From Streptomyces sp. NBC_00286 (GTDB lineage: Bacteria > Actinomycetota > Actinomycetes > Streptomycetales > Streptomycetaceae), in the NCBI RefSeq assembly GCF_036173125.1, contig NZ_CP108054.1, forward strand, positions 8,997,501 to 9,061,500: a DNA stretch of 64,000 bases. Direction: 5' to 3'. A program made the position numbers and the translations under genes. The notes beneath the pieces were generated by a model that searched no databases, had not been told where the DNA came from, and saw nothing but the letters and a program-made list of their open reading frames with translations. Within the stretch, counting starts at the first letter, position 1. Each line of letters opens with the position of its first letter. Positions 16,352-24,692 of the stretch are shown one piece after another.

Positions 16352-18244
16352 ATGAGTATGGAAACCACAGCCTGGATGCAGCTGCACAGCGTCATGAACG
16401 CCCAGCAGGAGCGCCGCCCCCTCGCCCGCGCGACGCTGCGCCGCATCGCCGCCTTCGCCCGTCCGCACCGCCGCCGTATCGCGCAGTTCGTGGTGCTCAG
16501 CGTGGCGACCGCGCTGCTCGCGGTGGCGACGCCGGTCCTCGCCGGACGGGTCGTGGACGTGATCGTGTCCGGTGGCGAGGAGGGCACGGTCGTACGCCTT
16601 GCCCTGCTCATCGCCCTGATCGCGTTCGCCGAGGCGGGACTCGGACTGACGAGCCGCTGGCTCTCGTCGAGACTCGGCGAGGGACTCATCCTCGATCTGC
16701 GGACGGCGGTCTTCGATCATGTGCAGCGCATGCCGGTCGCCTTCTTCACCCGCACCCGTACGGGAGCGCTCGTCAGCCGCCTCAACAACGACGTGATCGG
16801 CGCCCAGCGGGCGTTCAGCAACACCCTGTCCCAAGTCGTCGGCAACCTCGTGACGCTGCTGCTCACCCTCGCCGTCATGCTCACCCTGTCCTGGCAGATC
16901 ACCCTGCTCGCCCTGCTCCTGCTCCCGGTGTTCGTCATCCCCGCCCGCCGCATGGGCCGCCGGATGGCGAAACTCCAGCGCGAGGCCGCCGACCTGAACG
17001 CCGCGATGGGCACCCGCATGACCGAGCGCTTCTCCGCGCCCGGCGCCACGCTGGTCAAGCTCTTCGGGCGGCCCGAGGACGAGTCGGAGGAGTTCGCGGC
17101 GCGGGCCCGGCGGGTGCGCGACATCGGGGTGCGTACGGCGATGGCGCAGACGGCGTTCATCACCGCGCTGACCCTCGTCTCCGCGCTCGCCCTCGCCCTC
17201 GTCTACGGCCTCGGCGGCTGGTTCGCGCTGCGCGGCAGCCTTGAGGCCGGCGCCGTGGTGTCGCTGGCGCTGCTCCTCACCCGCCTGTACGCGCCCCTGA
17301 CCTCCTTGGCGGGGGCGCGAGTTGAGGTCATGAGCGCGCTTGTGAGCTTCGAGCGGGTCTTCGAGGTGCTCGATCTGAAGCCGCTGATCTCGGAGAAGCC
17401 GGACGCTCGGAAGGTGCCGGAGGGTCCGCTCTCCGTGGAGTTCACGGATGTCCGCTTCGGCTATCCGTCTGCGGACAAGGTGTCTCTGGCCTCGCTGGAG
17501 GAGGTGGCGTCGTTGGACACCCGTGGGGGCGCGGAGGTTCTGCACGGTATTTCGTTCCGTGCTGAGCCTGGGCAGACTGTCGCTCTTGTCGGCTCTTCCG
17601 GTGCCGGGAAGTCGACGATCGCGCAGTTGCTGCCGCGGTTGTACGACGTCGATGAGGGTTCCGTGCGTATTGGTGGCGTCGACGTGCGTGATCTGAGTGC
17701 CGAGTCGATGCGGGGCGCTGTCGGCATGGTCACGCAGGACGGGCATCTGTTCCACGATTCGGTGCGTGCGAATCTGCTGCTTGCGCGGCCCGATGCGGAT
17801 GCCTCCGGCGACGACGAGCTGTGGGACGTTCTGCGGCGCGCCCGCCTTGAGGACCTCGTGCGGTCGCTGCCGGATGGGCTCGACACGGTGGTGGGTGAGC
17901 GTGGCTATCGGCTGTCCGGTGGCGAGCGCCAGCGGATGACCATCGCGCGGCTGCTGCTTGCCCGGCAGCGGGTGGTCATCCTTGACGAGGCGACCGCGCA
18001 CCTGGACAACACGTCTGAGGCCGCCGTCCAGGAGGCGCTCACCGAAGCGTTGTCGGGCCGGACCGCGGTGGTCATCGCCCATCGGTTGTCGACCGTACGG
18101 GCCGCTGACACGATCCTCGTCGTCGAGGCGGGGCGGATCGTGGAGCGGGGTACGCATGAGGAGTTGCTCGCGGTGGGTGGGCGGTACGCGGAGCTGTACC
18201 GGACGCAGTTCCAGAAGGGGGCGCCGCTTGGGGCGGTGGCGTGA
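16352..18244 (+). CDS. ABC exporter, fused membrane and ATPase domains
   Basis: Half-transporter of 630 aa of the multidrug/lipid exporter type. About six transmembrane helices occupy residues 40-320, and the nucleotide-binding domain covers about 365-620. Walker A (GSSGAGKST), the signature LSGGERQR, Walker B (VVILDEAT) and the H-loop (IAHRLS) are all intact. It would work as a homodimer, since no partner is adjacent. The MerR-type promoter implies induction by a drug, metal or redox signal. Codon choice shifts after about 17,340 to more G/T third positions, suggesting a mosaic origin of the ATPase half. The export substrate cannot be inferred. Confidence 0.92.
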   Translation: MSMETTAWMQLHSVMNAQQERRPLARATLRRIAAFARPHRRRIAQFVVLSVATALLAVATPVLAGRVVDVIVSGGEEGTVVRLALLIALIAFAEAGLGLTSRWLSSRLGEGLILDLRTAVFDHVQRMPVAFFTRTRTGALVSRLNNDVIGAQRAFSNTLSQVVGNLVTLLLTLAVMLTLSWQITLLALLLLPVFVIPARRMGRRMAKLQREAADLNAAMGTRMTERFSAPGATLVKLFGRPEDESEEFAARARRVRDIGVRTAMAQTAFITALTLVSALALALVYGLGGWFALRGSLEAGAVVSLALLLTRLYAPLTSLAGARVEVMSALVSFERVFEVLDLKPLISEKPDARKVPEGPLSVEFTDVRFGYPSADKVSLASLEEVASLDTRGGAEVLHGISFRAEPGQTVALVGSSGAGKSTIAQLLPRLYDVDEGSVRIGGVDVRDLSAESMRGAVGMVTQDGHLFHDSVRANLLLARPDADASGDDELWDVLRRARLEDLVRSLPDGLDTVVGERGYRLSGGERQRMTIARLLLARQRVVILDEATAHLDNTSEAAVQEALTEALSGRTAVVIAHRLSTVRAADTILVVEAGRIVERGTHEELLAVGGRYAELYRTQFQKGAPLGAVA

Positions 18245-18250
18245 GTGGCC

Positions 18251-18457
18251 TTACCCCTCCGGGAGCCGGCGCATTTCGATGATCTGCAGGCCCAGGTCCT
18301 GGAAGCGGAGGAGCAGGCCGTAGAGGTGTGCCTCGTCGGTGACCTGGCCGAAGAGGAGGGCTTGCTCCGGGGCTGGGGTCTTTTCCAGCTCGGGGAAGGC
18401 GGCGGCGAGGGCTGCGGAGAGGTGGCCGGTGACGCGGAACTCGTATTGCATGGGCAT
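18251..18457 (-). CDS. Conserved small protein, 68 aa
   Basis: The frame reads MPMQYEFRVTGHLSAALAAA, continues with FPELEKTPAPEQALLFGQV and ends IIEMRRLPEG. It looks like a compact alpha/beta protein and I recall similar short conserved proteins in streptomycetes, with no assigned function. Two in-frame ATGs (18457, 18451) are possible starts. The stop is 6 nt from that of the ABC exporter, so the genes are convergent and may share termination. It lacks a signal peptide or membrane helix. Upstream lies the repeat-rich gap. Confidence 0.7.
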   Translation of the reverse strand: MPMQYEFRVTGHLSAALAAAFPELEKTPAPEQALLFGQVTDEAHLYGLLLRFQDLGLQIIEMRRLPEG

Positions 18458-18599
18458 GGTTACGAGGGTGGCTCGCGGCGCGGTGGGGGGCATCACTCGC
18501 ATCAGGTGACGTGTGCGGCTGGCGGTTGGGCGGTTCTTTCCCCAGCCCCGCCCCTTCCCGAAACTGTGGGCTGCGCCCCCAGGCCCCCCGCCACGGGGT

Positions 18600-18692
18600 G
18601 GTGGGTGACACTTCGTGTCGCGGGTGCGGGTTGTGTGTGGCTGGTCGCGCCCACGCGGCGGAGCCGCACATTGACGCAGCCCCGCGCCCCTT
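18600..18692 (-). repeat. Dispersed ggggcgcggggctgt repeat, copy A (short form)
   Basis: Read on the minus strand: GGGGCGCGGGGCTG, then TCAATGTGCGGCTCCGCCGC, then GCGACCAGCCAC and a tail GACACGAAGTGTCACCCACC. The GCGGCTCCGCCGC part is itself palindromic. Confidence 0.8.
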
Positions 18693-18969
18693 GGGTGCGT
18701 GGTGGGTGCGGGGCCGCGGTCCGGTGCGTCAGCCCGTCGCCAACAGGGCATACGACCCCTTGCTGATACAGGGTTCTGGTGTGCCCAGACCGAAGCTAAG
18801 CGACGGGCATACGACGCACCGGCCCACGTCCCCTCCCCCCGGCGGCAGGCTGCGGGTAGTTGGGGGTGCGGGCACGCGGTGGCTGGTCAGCAGGGTGGAT
18901 GGCGAGCACGGTTGCCTGGTGAGGGTGATGGCTGTTGAGCCTGATAACGGACGGCTCCAGGGGCGCCCC

Positions 18970-19062
18970 TTCAGGGGCGCGGGGCTGTGTCAATGTGCGG
19001 CTCCGCCGCGGGGCGCGACCAGCCACGACGGGTCTGCAGTCGCGACACGGCTGTCACCCACC
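18970..19062 (+). repeat. Dispersed repeat, copy B (short form)
   Basis: Same order of modules as copy A on the plus strand, ending in a GTCACCCA tail. Confidence 0.8.
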
Positions 19063-19064
19063 CC

Positions 19065-19160
19065 CTCAGGGGCGCGGGGCTGTGTCAATTTGCGGCTCCG
19101 CCGCGGGGCGTGACCAGCCACAACGCACCCGCAGCCGCGACATGGCATGTCACCCACCAC
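19065..19160 (+). repeat. Dispersed repeat, copy C (short form)
   Basis: Directly follows copy B in tandem, with the modules GGGGCGCGGGGCTGTGTC, CGGCTCCGCCGC and GACCAGCCAC, and the tail GTCACCCACCACCCC. Confidence 0.8.
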
Positions 19161-19386
19161 CCCGATAGGCACCCCGCCCACCCGCGGTGGGCGCCCACCT
19201 CCCGGAGGCACCCCGCCCACCCCACAAACCCACCCACCCGCCGAAGGCGCCCACCCGCCCGCCGGAGGCAGGGGGGCCTGGAGGCGCAGCCCACAGTTTC
19301 GGGAAGGGGCGGGGCTGGGGAACTACGCGACAACCCACGACGGACCCGCACGCGCAGCGAACCCGCCCTCCCGGTAGGGCCCCGTT

Positions 19387-22077
19387 TCAGAGCAGCCCAA
19401 GCTCCCGCGCTCGCCGTACCGCCTCGCCCCGTCGGGAGACAACGAGCTTGCGGAAGATGCTCCGCAAGTGCGTCTTCACCGTGTTGACCGACAGACACAT
19501 CGCCTCCGCGATCTCCTCCGTCGACATGACCTGCGCGCAGTGCTCGAGCACTTGACGCTCGCGAACACTGAGCTGCTCCACGACCAGTGGAGCCGAGGGG
19601 CTCCCGAGCCAGGCGTGCCTGTGGGCCATATGGGGCCGCAGCTCCAGAAGGTGCCGCACCCAGGGCCCCGCCTCGAGGAAGGGGCGCCGCAGAGTCTCGG
19701 GCCGGGCGGTGGAGAGGGCTTCGCCGAGTATGCGGTGCGCCGACTCGGTGTCCTTGGCGAGGAGCGCGGCATGGGCCCGTATCAGAAGGACGGCGACCCG
19801 TTGCCTGATGCCCGCGTCGCCCTGATCGTCCGGTGGTGGAAGGAGAGCGAGCGCCCGGTCGGCGTCTCCCGACGCGAGATGGGCGCGGGCAAGCGCGATG
19901 ACGTGCGCCGACGCATCAGGCCCGGCTTCGCGCAGGGCGCTGATCGCCGCAGTGGGATCACCCCGGGCCAACTGGACGGCCGAGTCCGCGAGGGCGACGC
20001 GCTGCGCCGGCCAGGGCGGGAGCGAAGGCGGACGATCCTCGATCTCCGCGAGGGCATCGCGCCAGCGGCCTTGCGCGAGGTTCAAGTGGGCGCGCGCCAC
20101 CAGCAGTTCGGTACGCGCGACCGGGTCGAGCTCCGCGTCGGGACACTCGGAACCGAGGTCGAGATGATGACGTGCGCCCCGGAGATCGCCGCGTTCGAGG
20201 GCGACGCCGGCCAGCGCGAGATGCCCGATCCCGGACCGCCGCGCCGGCGGCACGGAACGGTCGCGGGCGGTCGCGAGGGCCAACCGGGCATGTTTCTCGG
20301 CCTCGTTGAGCTCACCGCGGAGGGACTCCAGCAGGGCCAGCATCCCGAGACTGTGGTGCCGTACGACGTCGGTCGCGTCGGTGCGGCCGTCCGCCGCCGC
20401 GGCGAAGGCGGCGAAGGCGGCGCGGGCGGCGCCGAGACGCCCGGTGAGCAGCAGCCCGCGGGCCAGTCCGTACCGCCGTAGCGCCTCGATCTCCGGATGC
20501 TCCGCACGCCGCGACCGGGGCACGCACCCGGCGAGGTCCAGCGTCCGGTCTGCCTCCCGGGCAGCATCGCGGTCTCCACCGCCGGGCAAACTGAGCAGCC
20601 GGAGCAGGGAAAGAGCGAGCCGTGTCTCCGCAGACGGCTGTGCTTGGGCCGTGCGGATGTGCTCCCCAGCCCGGTCCAGTTGCGCCCGGCATCCCACGAA
20701 GTCGTACCGAGCCGCGGCACAGGCCCCCGCCACGAGCGCGGACGCGGCGTCGGGGAGATCACGCGGCATACCGGCAAAGCAGCCCTCCAGCCGCTGGGCC
20801 TCGGGACCGGTAAGCAGACGCCCGATCTCCAGATGCTCGACCACCCGGGCGCTGGCCCACTCCCAGTCCGCCGCCGCAGCCGCCTGCTCCACCGCCTCGG
20901 TGAGCCAGCCATGGTCGGCGAGCCAGACCGCGGCCCGGCGGCGCAACCGGGGTTCGAGCCCGGGATGATGGTGGCGCAGATGCGTGCGCAGAACCTCGGC
21001 GAACAGTGGCTGGAAACGGCACCACCTCGTCCCCGCCACGGACTCCACGAAGGCGCCCGCGCGGGCGAGCCCCGCCAGGATCCACTCCGCGTCCTCGCGC
21101 CCCGTCAGCGTGTTCGCCAGGTCGGGGTGCACCCGCTCGAGGATGCTCGAGCGCATCAGCAGGTCGCGGGTGGTCTCGGGCTGGGCGTCGAGTACCTCGG
21201 CGAGCAGGTAGTCGGCTACCGCGCTCTGGGATGCTGCGAAGGAGCGGGCGAAGCCGCTCGGGTCGTCGGACCGTTGCATCTCCAGGGCGCACAGCCTCAG
21301 ACCGGCCGCCCAGCCTCCGGTGCGAGTCGTCAGGACGTCGGCGCTCTCCTCGCAGGACTCCAGACCATGTCCGCGCAGGAGCATGGAGGCCTCCTGCTCG
21401 GTGAACGCCAGATCGGCGCTGCGGATCTCACAGATCCGGCCCTGGGCACGGTAGCGGTGCAGCGGAAGCAGGGGGTCGACCCGGCTGATGACGACCAGGC
21501 GCAAACTCGGGCCCGCGTGGCTCAGGACGAAGTCCAGGGCCGAGGTCACCTCCCGTACCGGAACCTGGTCGAGACCGTCGAGTACGAACACGACCGGCCG
21601 GTTTCGGCGGGCCAGCCCGGACGCGAGTGTCGCGAGCAAGGAGTGCTCGACGAACTCGGCGGACCCGGGCCGGTCCGGATCCTCGGGCAGCTCGACCTCG
21701 TGATGGCGCAGCGCTTCGAGTACGTACGCCCAGAACTCCCCGGGCGCTCGGTCCTCATGCTCCGCGGTCAGCCACACCACCGGGCCCGGTGCCGTCCCCT
21801 CGGCCACCCACGAGGCCGCCAGCGTCGTCTTCCCAGCGCCCGCCGGGCCGGTGATCAGCGTCAGAGGACCGGCCGTACCCGCGGTGAGCCGGTCCAGCAG
21901 CCGCTGACGGTGTACGAGAGTCCGTGGCACGGCCGGGATCGCGAACTTCGCGGCCAGCAGCGGGTCGCCCGTCGGCCCCCGGCGCGCCTCCGCGCCGCCG
22001 CGGCCGGAAGCCGGGACGTTCGCCGAGGTATCGCGGGTGTCCCGTGCTGCTGAGGCTGTGTTGCGGGGCATGCCCAC
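19387..22077 (-). CDS. LuxR-family LAL (MalT-like) ATP-dependent regulator
   Basis: Large transcriptional regulator of 896 aa. A Walker A motif (GPAGAGKTT, residues 77-85) opens a STAND-type NTPase domain, with a Walker B-like VVFVLDGLD. A long helical, TPR-like region rich in Ala and Arg follows to about 820. The last 65 residues form a LuxR helix-turn-helix (LSVRERQVLEHCAQ, then STEEIAEAMCLSVNTVKTHL). LAL regulators typically control nearby catabolic or secondary metabolic genes in response to an unknown ligand. Here the neighbours upstream are two small membrane genes on the same strand, with no clear target cluster. Confidence 0.92.
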   Translation of the reverse strand: MGMPRNTASAARDTRDTSANVPASGRGGAEARRGPTGDPLLAAKFAIPAVPRTLVHRQRLLDRLTAGTAGPLTLITGPAGAGKTTLAASWVAEGTAPGPVVWLTAEHEDRAPGEFWAYVLEALRHHEVELPEDPDRPGSAEFVEHSLLATLASGLARRNRPVVFVLDGLDQVPVREVTSALDFVLSHAGPSLRLVVISRVDPLLPLHRYRAQGRICEIRSADLAFTEQEASMLLRGHGLESCEESADVLTTRTGGWAAGLRLCALEMQRSDDPSGFARSFAASQSAVADYLLAEVLDAQPETTRDLLMRSSILERVHPDLANTLTGREDAEWILAGLARAGAFVESVAGTRWCRFQPLFAEVLRTHLRHHHPGLEPRLRRRAAVWLADHGWLTEAVEQAAAAADWEWASARVVEHLEIGRLLTGPEAQRLEGCFAGMPRDLPDAASALVAGACAAARYDFVGCRAQLDRAGEHIRTAQAQPSAETRLALSLLRLLSLPGGGDRDAAREADRTLDLAGCVPRSRRAEHPEIEALRRYGLARGLLLTGRLGAARAAFAAFAAAADGRTDATDVVRHHSLGMLALLESLRGELNEAEKHARLALATARDRSVPPARRSGIGHLALAGVALERGDLRGARHHLDLGSECPDAELDPVARTELLVARAHLNLAQGRWRDALAEIEDRPPSLPPWPAQRVALADSAVQLARGDPTAAISALREAGPDASAHVIALARAHLASGDADRALALLPPPDDQGDAGIRQRVAVLLIRAHAALLAKDTESAHRILGEALSTARPETLRRPFLEAGPWVRHLLELRPHMAHRHAWLGSPSAPLVVEQLSVRERQVLEHCAQVMSTEEIAEAMCLSVNTVKTHLRSIFRKLVVSRRGEAVRRARELGLL

Positions 22078-22176
22078 CGCCCTCTGGGTGTGGCCTGCGA
22101 CATGGCTGAGGCCTCAGTTCCATCTGACGGCCCCATGTTCATGATCGCCACACGAGAGGGCGGGAGGCCGGTCCGC

Positions 22177-22593
22177 TCAGTCGGTGATCGTCCCTGGCCG
22201 TACCACGCACAGCGCCCAGATGACGAAGGAGTACAGGGCGATCGAGATGATCGACCAGACCGGGTAGTAGGGCAGCGACAGGAAGTTCGCGATGATCAGG
22301 AACCCGGCGATCGCCACACCCGCGATCCGTGCCCAGAGGGCGGCCTTGAACAGGCTGACACCGATGAGGACCCCCAGGAACCCGAGGATCAGGTGGAACC
22401 AGCCCCATCCGGTCAGGTCGAACCGGAAGACGTACTGCGGCGTCGCGACGAAGAGATCGTCGTCGGCGATGCCCATGATCCCCCGGAAGATGTCGAGGAC
22501 ACCGGCGATGACCAGCATGACCGCCGCGAACACGACCAGTCCGGCGGCAGCAGGCATCGTTTCGGGAGAGCGGCGGTGCACTGTCTGCGTCAT
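22177..22593 (-). CDS. DUF7144-like four-helix membrane protein
   Basis: A 138-aa membrane protein with four hydrophobic helices. The blocks LVVFAAVMLVIAGVLDIFRG, WGWFHLILGFLGVLIGVSL and LPYYPVWSIISIALY fit the small actinobacterial DUF7144 membrane family, which has no assigned function. Proteins of this family often sit near LAL regulators or stress genes; that link is only contextual here. It is separated by 99 nt from the LAL start on the same strand. Function unknown. Confidence 0.8.
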   Translation of the reverse strand: MTQTVHRRSPETMPAAAGLVVFAAVMLVIAGVLDIFRGIMGIADDDLFVATPQYVFRFDLTGWGWFHLILGFLGVLIGVSLFKAALWARIAGVAIAGFLIIANFLSLPYYPVWSIISIALYSFVIWALCVVRPGTITD

Positions 22594-22660
22594 GACGTTT
22601 CCTCGATTCGTCGGGCCCGCCTGCCTCAGGCGGGGATGTGCGCTTGCCTTCAGGTGAGGA

Positions 22661-23284
22661 TCAGGACGATGAAGATCGCGCAGGCGATGATGTTGATGAG
22701 CCGGCCATGGGTCTGATCCACTCCTGTACCGTCGGCGCGGCTGACTCCGCCCGCCGGTGGAACAGGAGCCGGGCCAGCAGCGGGATCGCGGCCACCAGGA
22801 CGGTCAGGGCGATGAACGGAAGCGCCCGCTCGTATCCCGAGTCGCTCTGTTCCAGATGCACACCGGCCGTCAGCATGATCGCGATGTCCGACGGCATCAG
22901 CAGGATGACGAGCAGCCCGACCTTGAACGCCCTCTTCGGGCCGGCCGTCATCAGCGTGCCGAGCCGTTTCGGCGGCTCGGCGGTGGCCCGTCCGAACCAG
23001 TTCTTCGCCGTCGAAGCCGCCAGCAGGCCGACGAGTACGTACTGGATGATCTTGCCGCCCGAGCCGTTGTCGTCTCTGCTGCCCAGGTCGACGGCGTTCC
23101 CCGGGGCGGCGGCGAGTCCCCACGCGAGGGCCACTCCTGCCGCCGTCGCGACCACCGCTACGCCGCCCAGGAAACCCAGGGACACATGAACCGCGCTCGG
23201 TGTCGTCACGAAGATGACCGCCGACATGATCTGCGGCCCGACCATCATGGTGATGGCCGGCGGAAGGATCTGGAGACCGTCCAC
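22661..23284 (-). CDS. GAP (LysE-like) family membrane protein with C-terminal frameshift
   Basis: Membrane protein of 207 aa. About five hydrophobic segments and the family order fit the GAP/Sap proteins of the LysE superfamily, some of which export glycolipids in mycobacteria. After EWIRPMAGSS the frame turns into a Ser-rich tail and ends. The alternative frame continues as THGRLINIIACAIFIVLILT, a convincing last transmembrane helix, ending at 22650. A single-base shift near 22,720 therefore removes the last helix, through mutation or a sequence error. The start at 23284 is tentative. Confidence 0.7.
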   Translation of the reverse strand: MDGLQILPPAITMMVGPQIMSAVIFVTTPSAVHVSLGFLGGVAVVATAAGVALAWGLAAAPGNAVDLGSRDDNGSGGKIIQYVLVGLLAASTAKNWFGRATAEPPKRLGTLMTAGPKRAFKVGLLVILLMPSDIAIMLTAGVHLEQSDSGYERALPFIALTVLVAAIPLLARLLFHRRAESAAPTVQEWIRPMAGSSTSSPARSSSS

Positions 23285-23367
23285 GGCTCCAGCGTGCGGT
23301 CACCGCGGACATGAGCACTCACCCGGGACGGGTGATTGTTGCGGGTGGCGCCTGTTGCCGCGGGTCG

Positions 23368-24672
23368 TCAGGCCAGAGTCACCTCGACCGGCAGCTTCTT
23401 GATGCCGTTGACGAAGTTCGAGCGGACGCGGGGGACGTCGCCGGCCAGGCGGATGTCCGCGAGGCGCGGAATCAGCTCCTCGAACATGATGCGGATCTCG
23501 GTACGGGCGAGCAGGTTGCCCAGGCACAGGTGCGGGCTGCCCTTGCCGAAGGTGACGTGATCGTTGTTCTGCCGGGCGACGTCGAAGTCGTACGGGTTGC
23601 CGAAGACCTCCTCGTCGCGGTTCCCGGACGCGAACCACATGACGACCTTGTCGCCCTCCCTGACCTGCTTGCCGCCGAGTTCGACGTCGCGGGTCGCGGT
23701 GCGGCGGAAGTGGTAGACGGGCGAGGCCCAGCGCAGGAACTCCTCCACCGCGGTGGGGATCAGCGAGGGGTCCTCCTGGAGGCGCGCCAGCTGCTCGGGG
23801 TGCTGAAGGAGGGCCAGCATGGAGTGGGTGATGGTGTGGCGGGTGGTCTCGTTGCCGGCGACGACCAGCAGCAGGAAGTAGTTGTCGAAGTCCTGCGGTG
23901 AGAGCGGCACTCCGTCGCGCGGGGTGGTGTTGACGAGCTTGGACACCAGGTCCGTACCGTCGCCTCCGCGCCGCCGGCGGGCCAACTCCCTTCCGTACTC
24001 GAAGACTTCGAGTGAGGCGGGGGAGCGGAACGGCAGGTCGCGGTACTGCTCGCTCTCCTCGCTGTGCAGCAGCACATCGGCGTAGTCGGGGTCGGTGTTT
24101 CCGATGATGCGGTTTCCCCAGTCGATGAGCTGCTGGTTGTCCGTAGGAGGTACGTCGAGGAGGCGGGCCAGCACGTTGATGGGGAAGTCGGCTGAGATCT
24201 CCCTGACGAAGTCGAAGCTGCCCTTGGCCAGGGCGGCGTCCAGTGTGGTGGCGGTCAGGCCGCGCAGGAAGTCCGTGTAGCTGTTGATGACACTCGCGCC
24301 GAACTGGCGCTGGATCAGGCTGCGCAGGGCGCGGTGGCGGACGCCGTCGAGCTCAAGGATGGAGGCGCGCCTCTTGATCTGGTCGTCGTCGACCTCTTCG
24401 AGGTTGACGAACTTCGTCGAGGTGAAGGTCTCCGAGTCGCGGTCGACGGCGGCGATGTCCGCGTGCCGGGTCACCGCCCAGAAACCGGAGTTGGGGACTT
24501 CCTCCGGCTGCCAGTGCACCGGGTCCTCATGGCGCAGGGTGTGGAACATCCGCCAAGGGGTGACCCCGTCGGTGAAGTTGTCCAGGTCGGCGAGGTCGAC
24601 ATCGGCCAGCGGCATCGGTTCGCGTATCGCGTCGGTCGTGCTCGGGCTTGAGGTTGGGGTCGGGATGCTCAT
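23368..24672 (-). CDS. Cytochrome P450 monooxygenase
   Basis: Bacterial class I P450 of 434 aa, soluble. The I-helix oxygen-binding motif AGNETT is intact, the ExxR pair is recognisable (EEFLRW), and the heme loop FGKGSPHLCLG carries the axial Cys at about 383. Overall it resembles CYP124/CYP125/linalool-hydroxylase-type sequences (GIKKLPV tail). The ATG at 24672 follows GAGGAG. It begins 20 nt after the stop of the glutamine-synthetase-like gene, so the two form one operon divergent from its likely redox partners, the ferredoxin and reductase at 26.4-27.8 kb. A gamma-glutamylated intermediate is a plausible but unproven substrate. Confidence 0.92.
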   Translation of the reverse strand: MSIPTPTSSPSTTDAIREPMPLADVDLADLDNFTDGVTPWRMFHTLRHEDPVHWQPEEVPNSGFWAVTRHADIAAVDRDSETFTSTKFVNLEEVDDDQIKRRASILELDGVRHRALRSLIQRQFGASVINSYTDFLRGLTATTLDAALAKGSFDFVREISADFPINVLARLLDVPPTDNQQLIDWGNRIIGNTDPDYADVLLHSEESEQYRDLPFRSPASLEVFEYGRELARRRRGGDGTDLVSKLVNTTPRDGVPLSPQDFDNYFLLLVVAGNETTRHTITHSMLALLQHPEQLARLQEDPSLIPTAVEEFLRWASPVYHFRRTATRDVELGGKQVREGDKVVMWFASGNRDEEVFGNPYDFDVARQNNDHVTFGKGSPHLCLGNLLARTEIRIMFEELIPRLADIRLAGDVPRVRSNFVNGIKKLPVEVTLA

Positions 24673-24692
24673 GGTGCGGTGGCTCCTCGGCG

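Larger units (their letters stand above)
18458..19386. repeat. Repeat-rich intergenic region with inverted repeats
   Basis: This 0.93-kb gap has no supported gene. A block of about 45 bp (18543-18588) recurs as a near-perfect inverted copy at 19272-19323, about 700 bp away. Between them are one minus-oriented and two plus-oriented copies of the dispersed repeat listed separately. An imperfect inverted pair (about 18719-18740 against 18800-18822) could form a long hairpin. Frames that cross the region are repeat-encoded and should not be annotated. Confidence 0.75.

Noticed and set aside
16277..18157. A 626-codon minus-strand frame opposite the ABC exporter
   Set aside because: The plus strand has all ABC motifs; the reverse reading is a His/Arg/Glu/Gly-rich shadow.
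18511..19113. Several 60-200-codon frames in the repeat-rich gap
   Set aside because: They are encoded by copies of the dispersed repeat and repeat the same peptide pieces in each copy.
18958..19160. Tandem repeat copies as a CRISPR array
   Set aside because: Only two adjacent copies of about 95 bp, with no short regular spacers and no cas genes.
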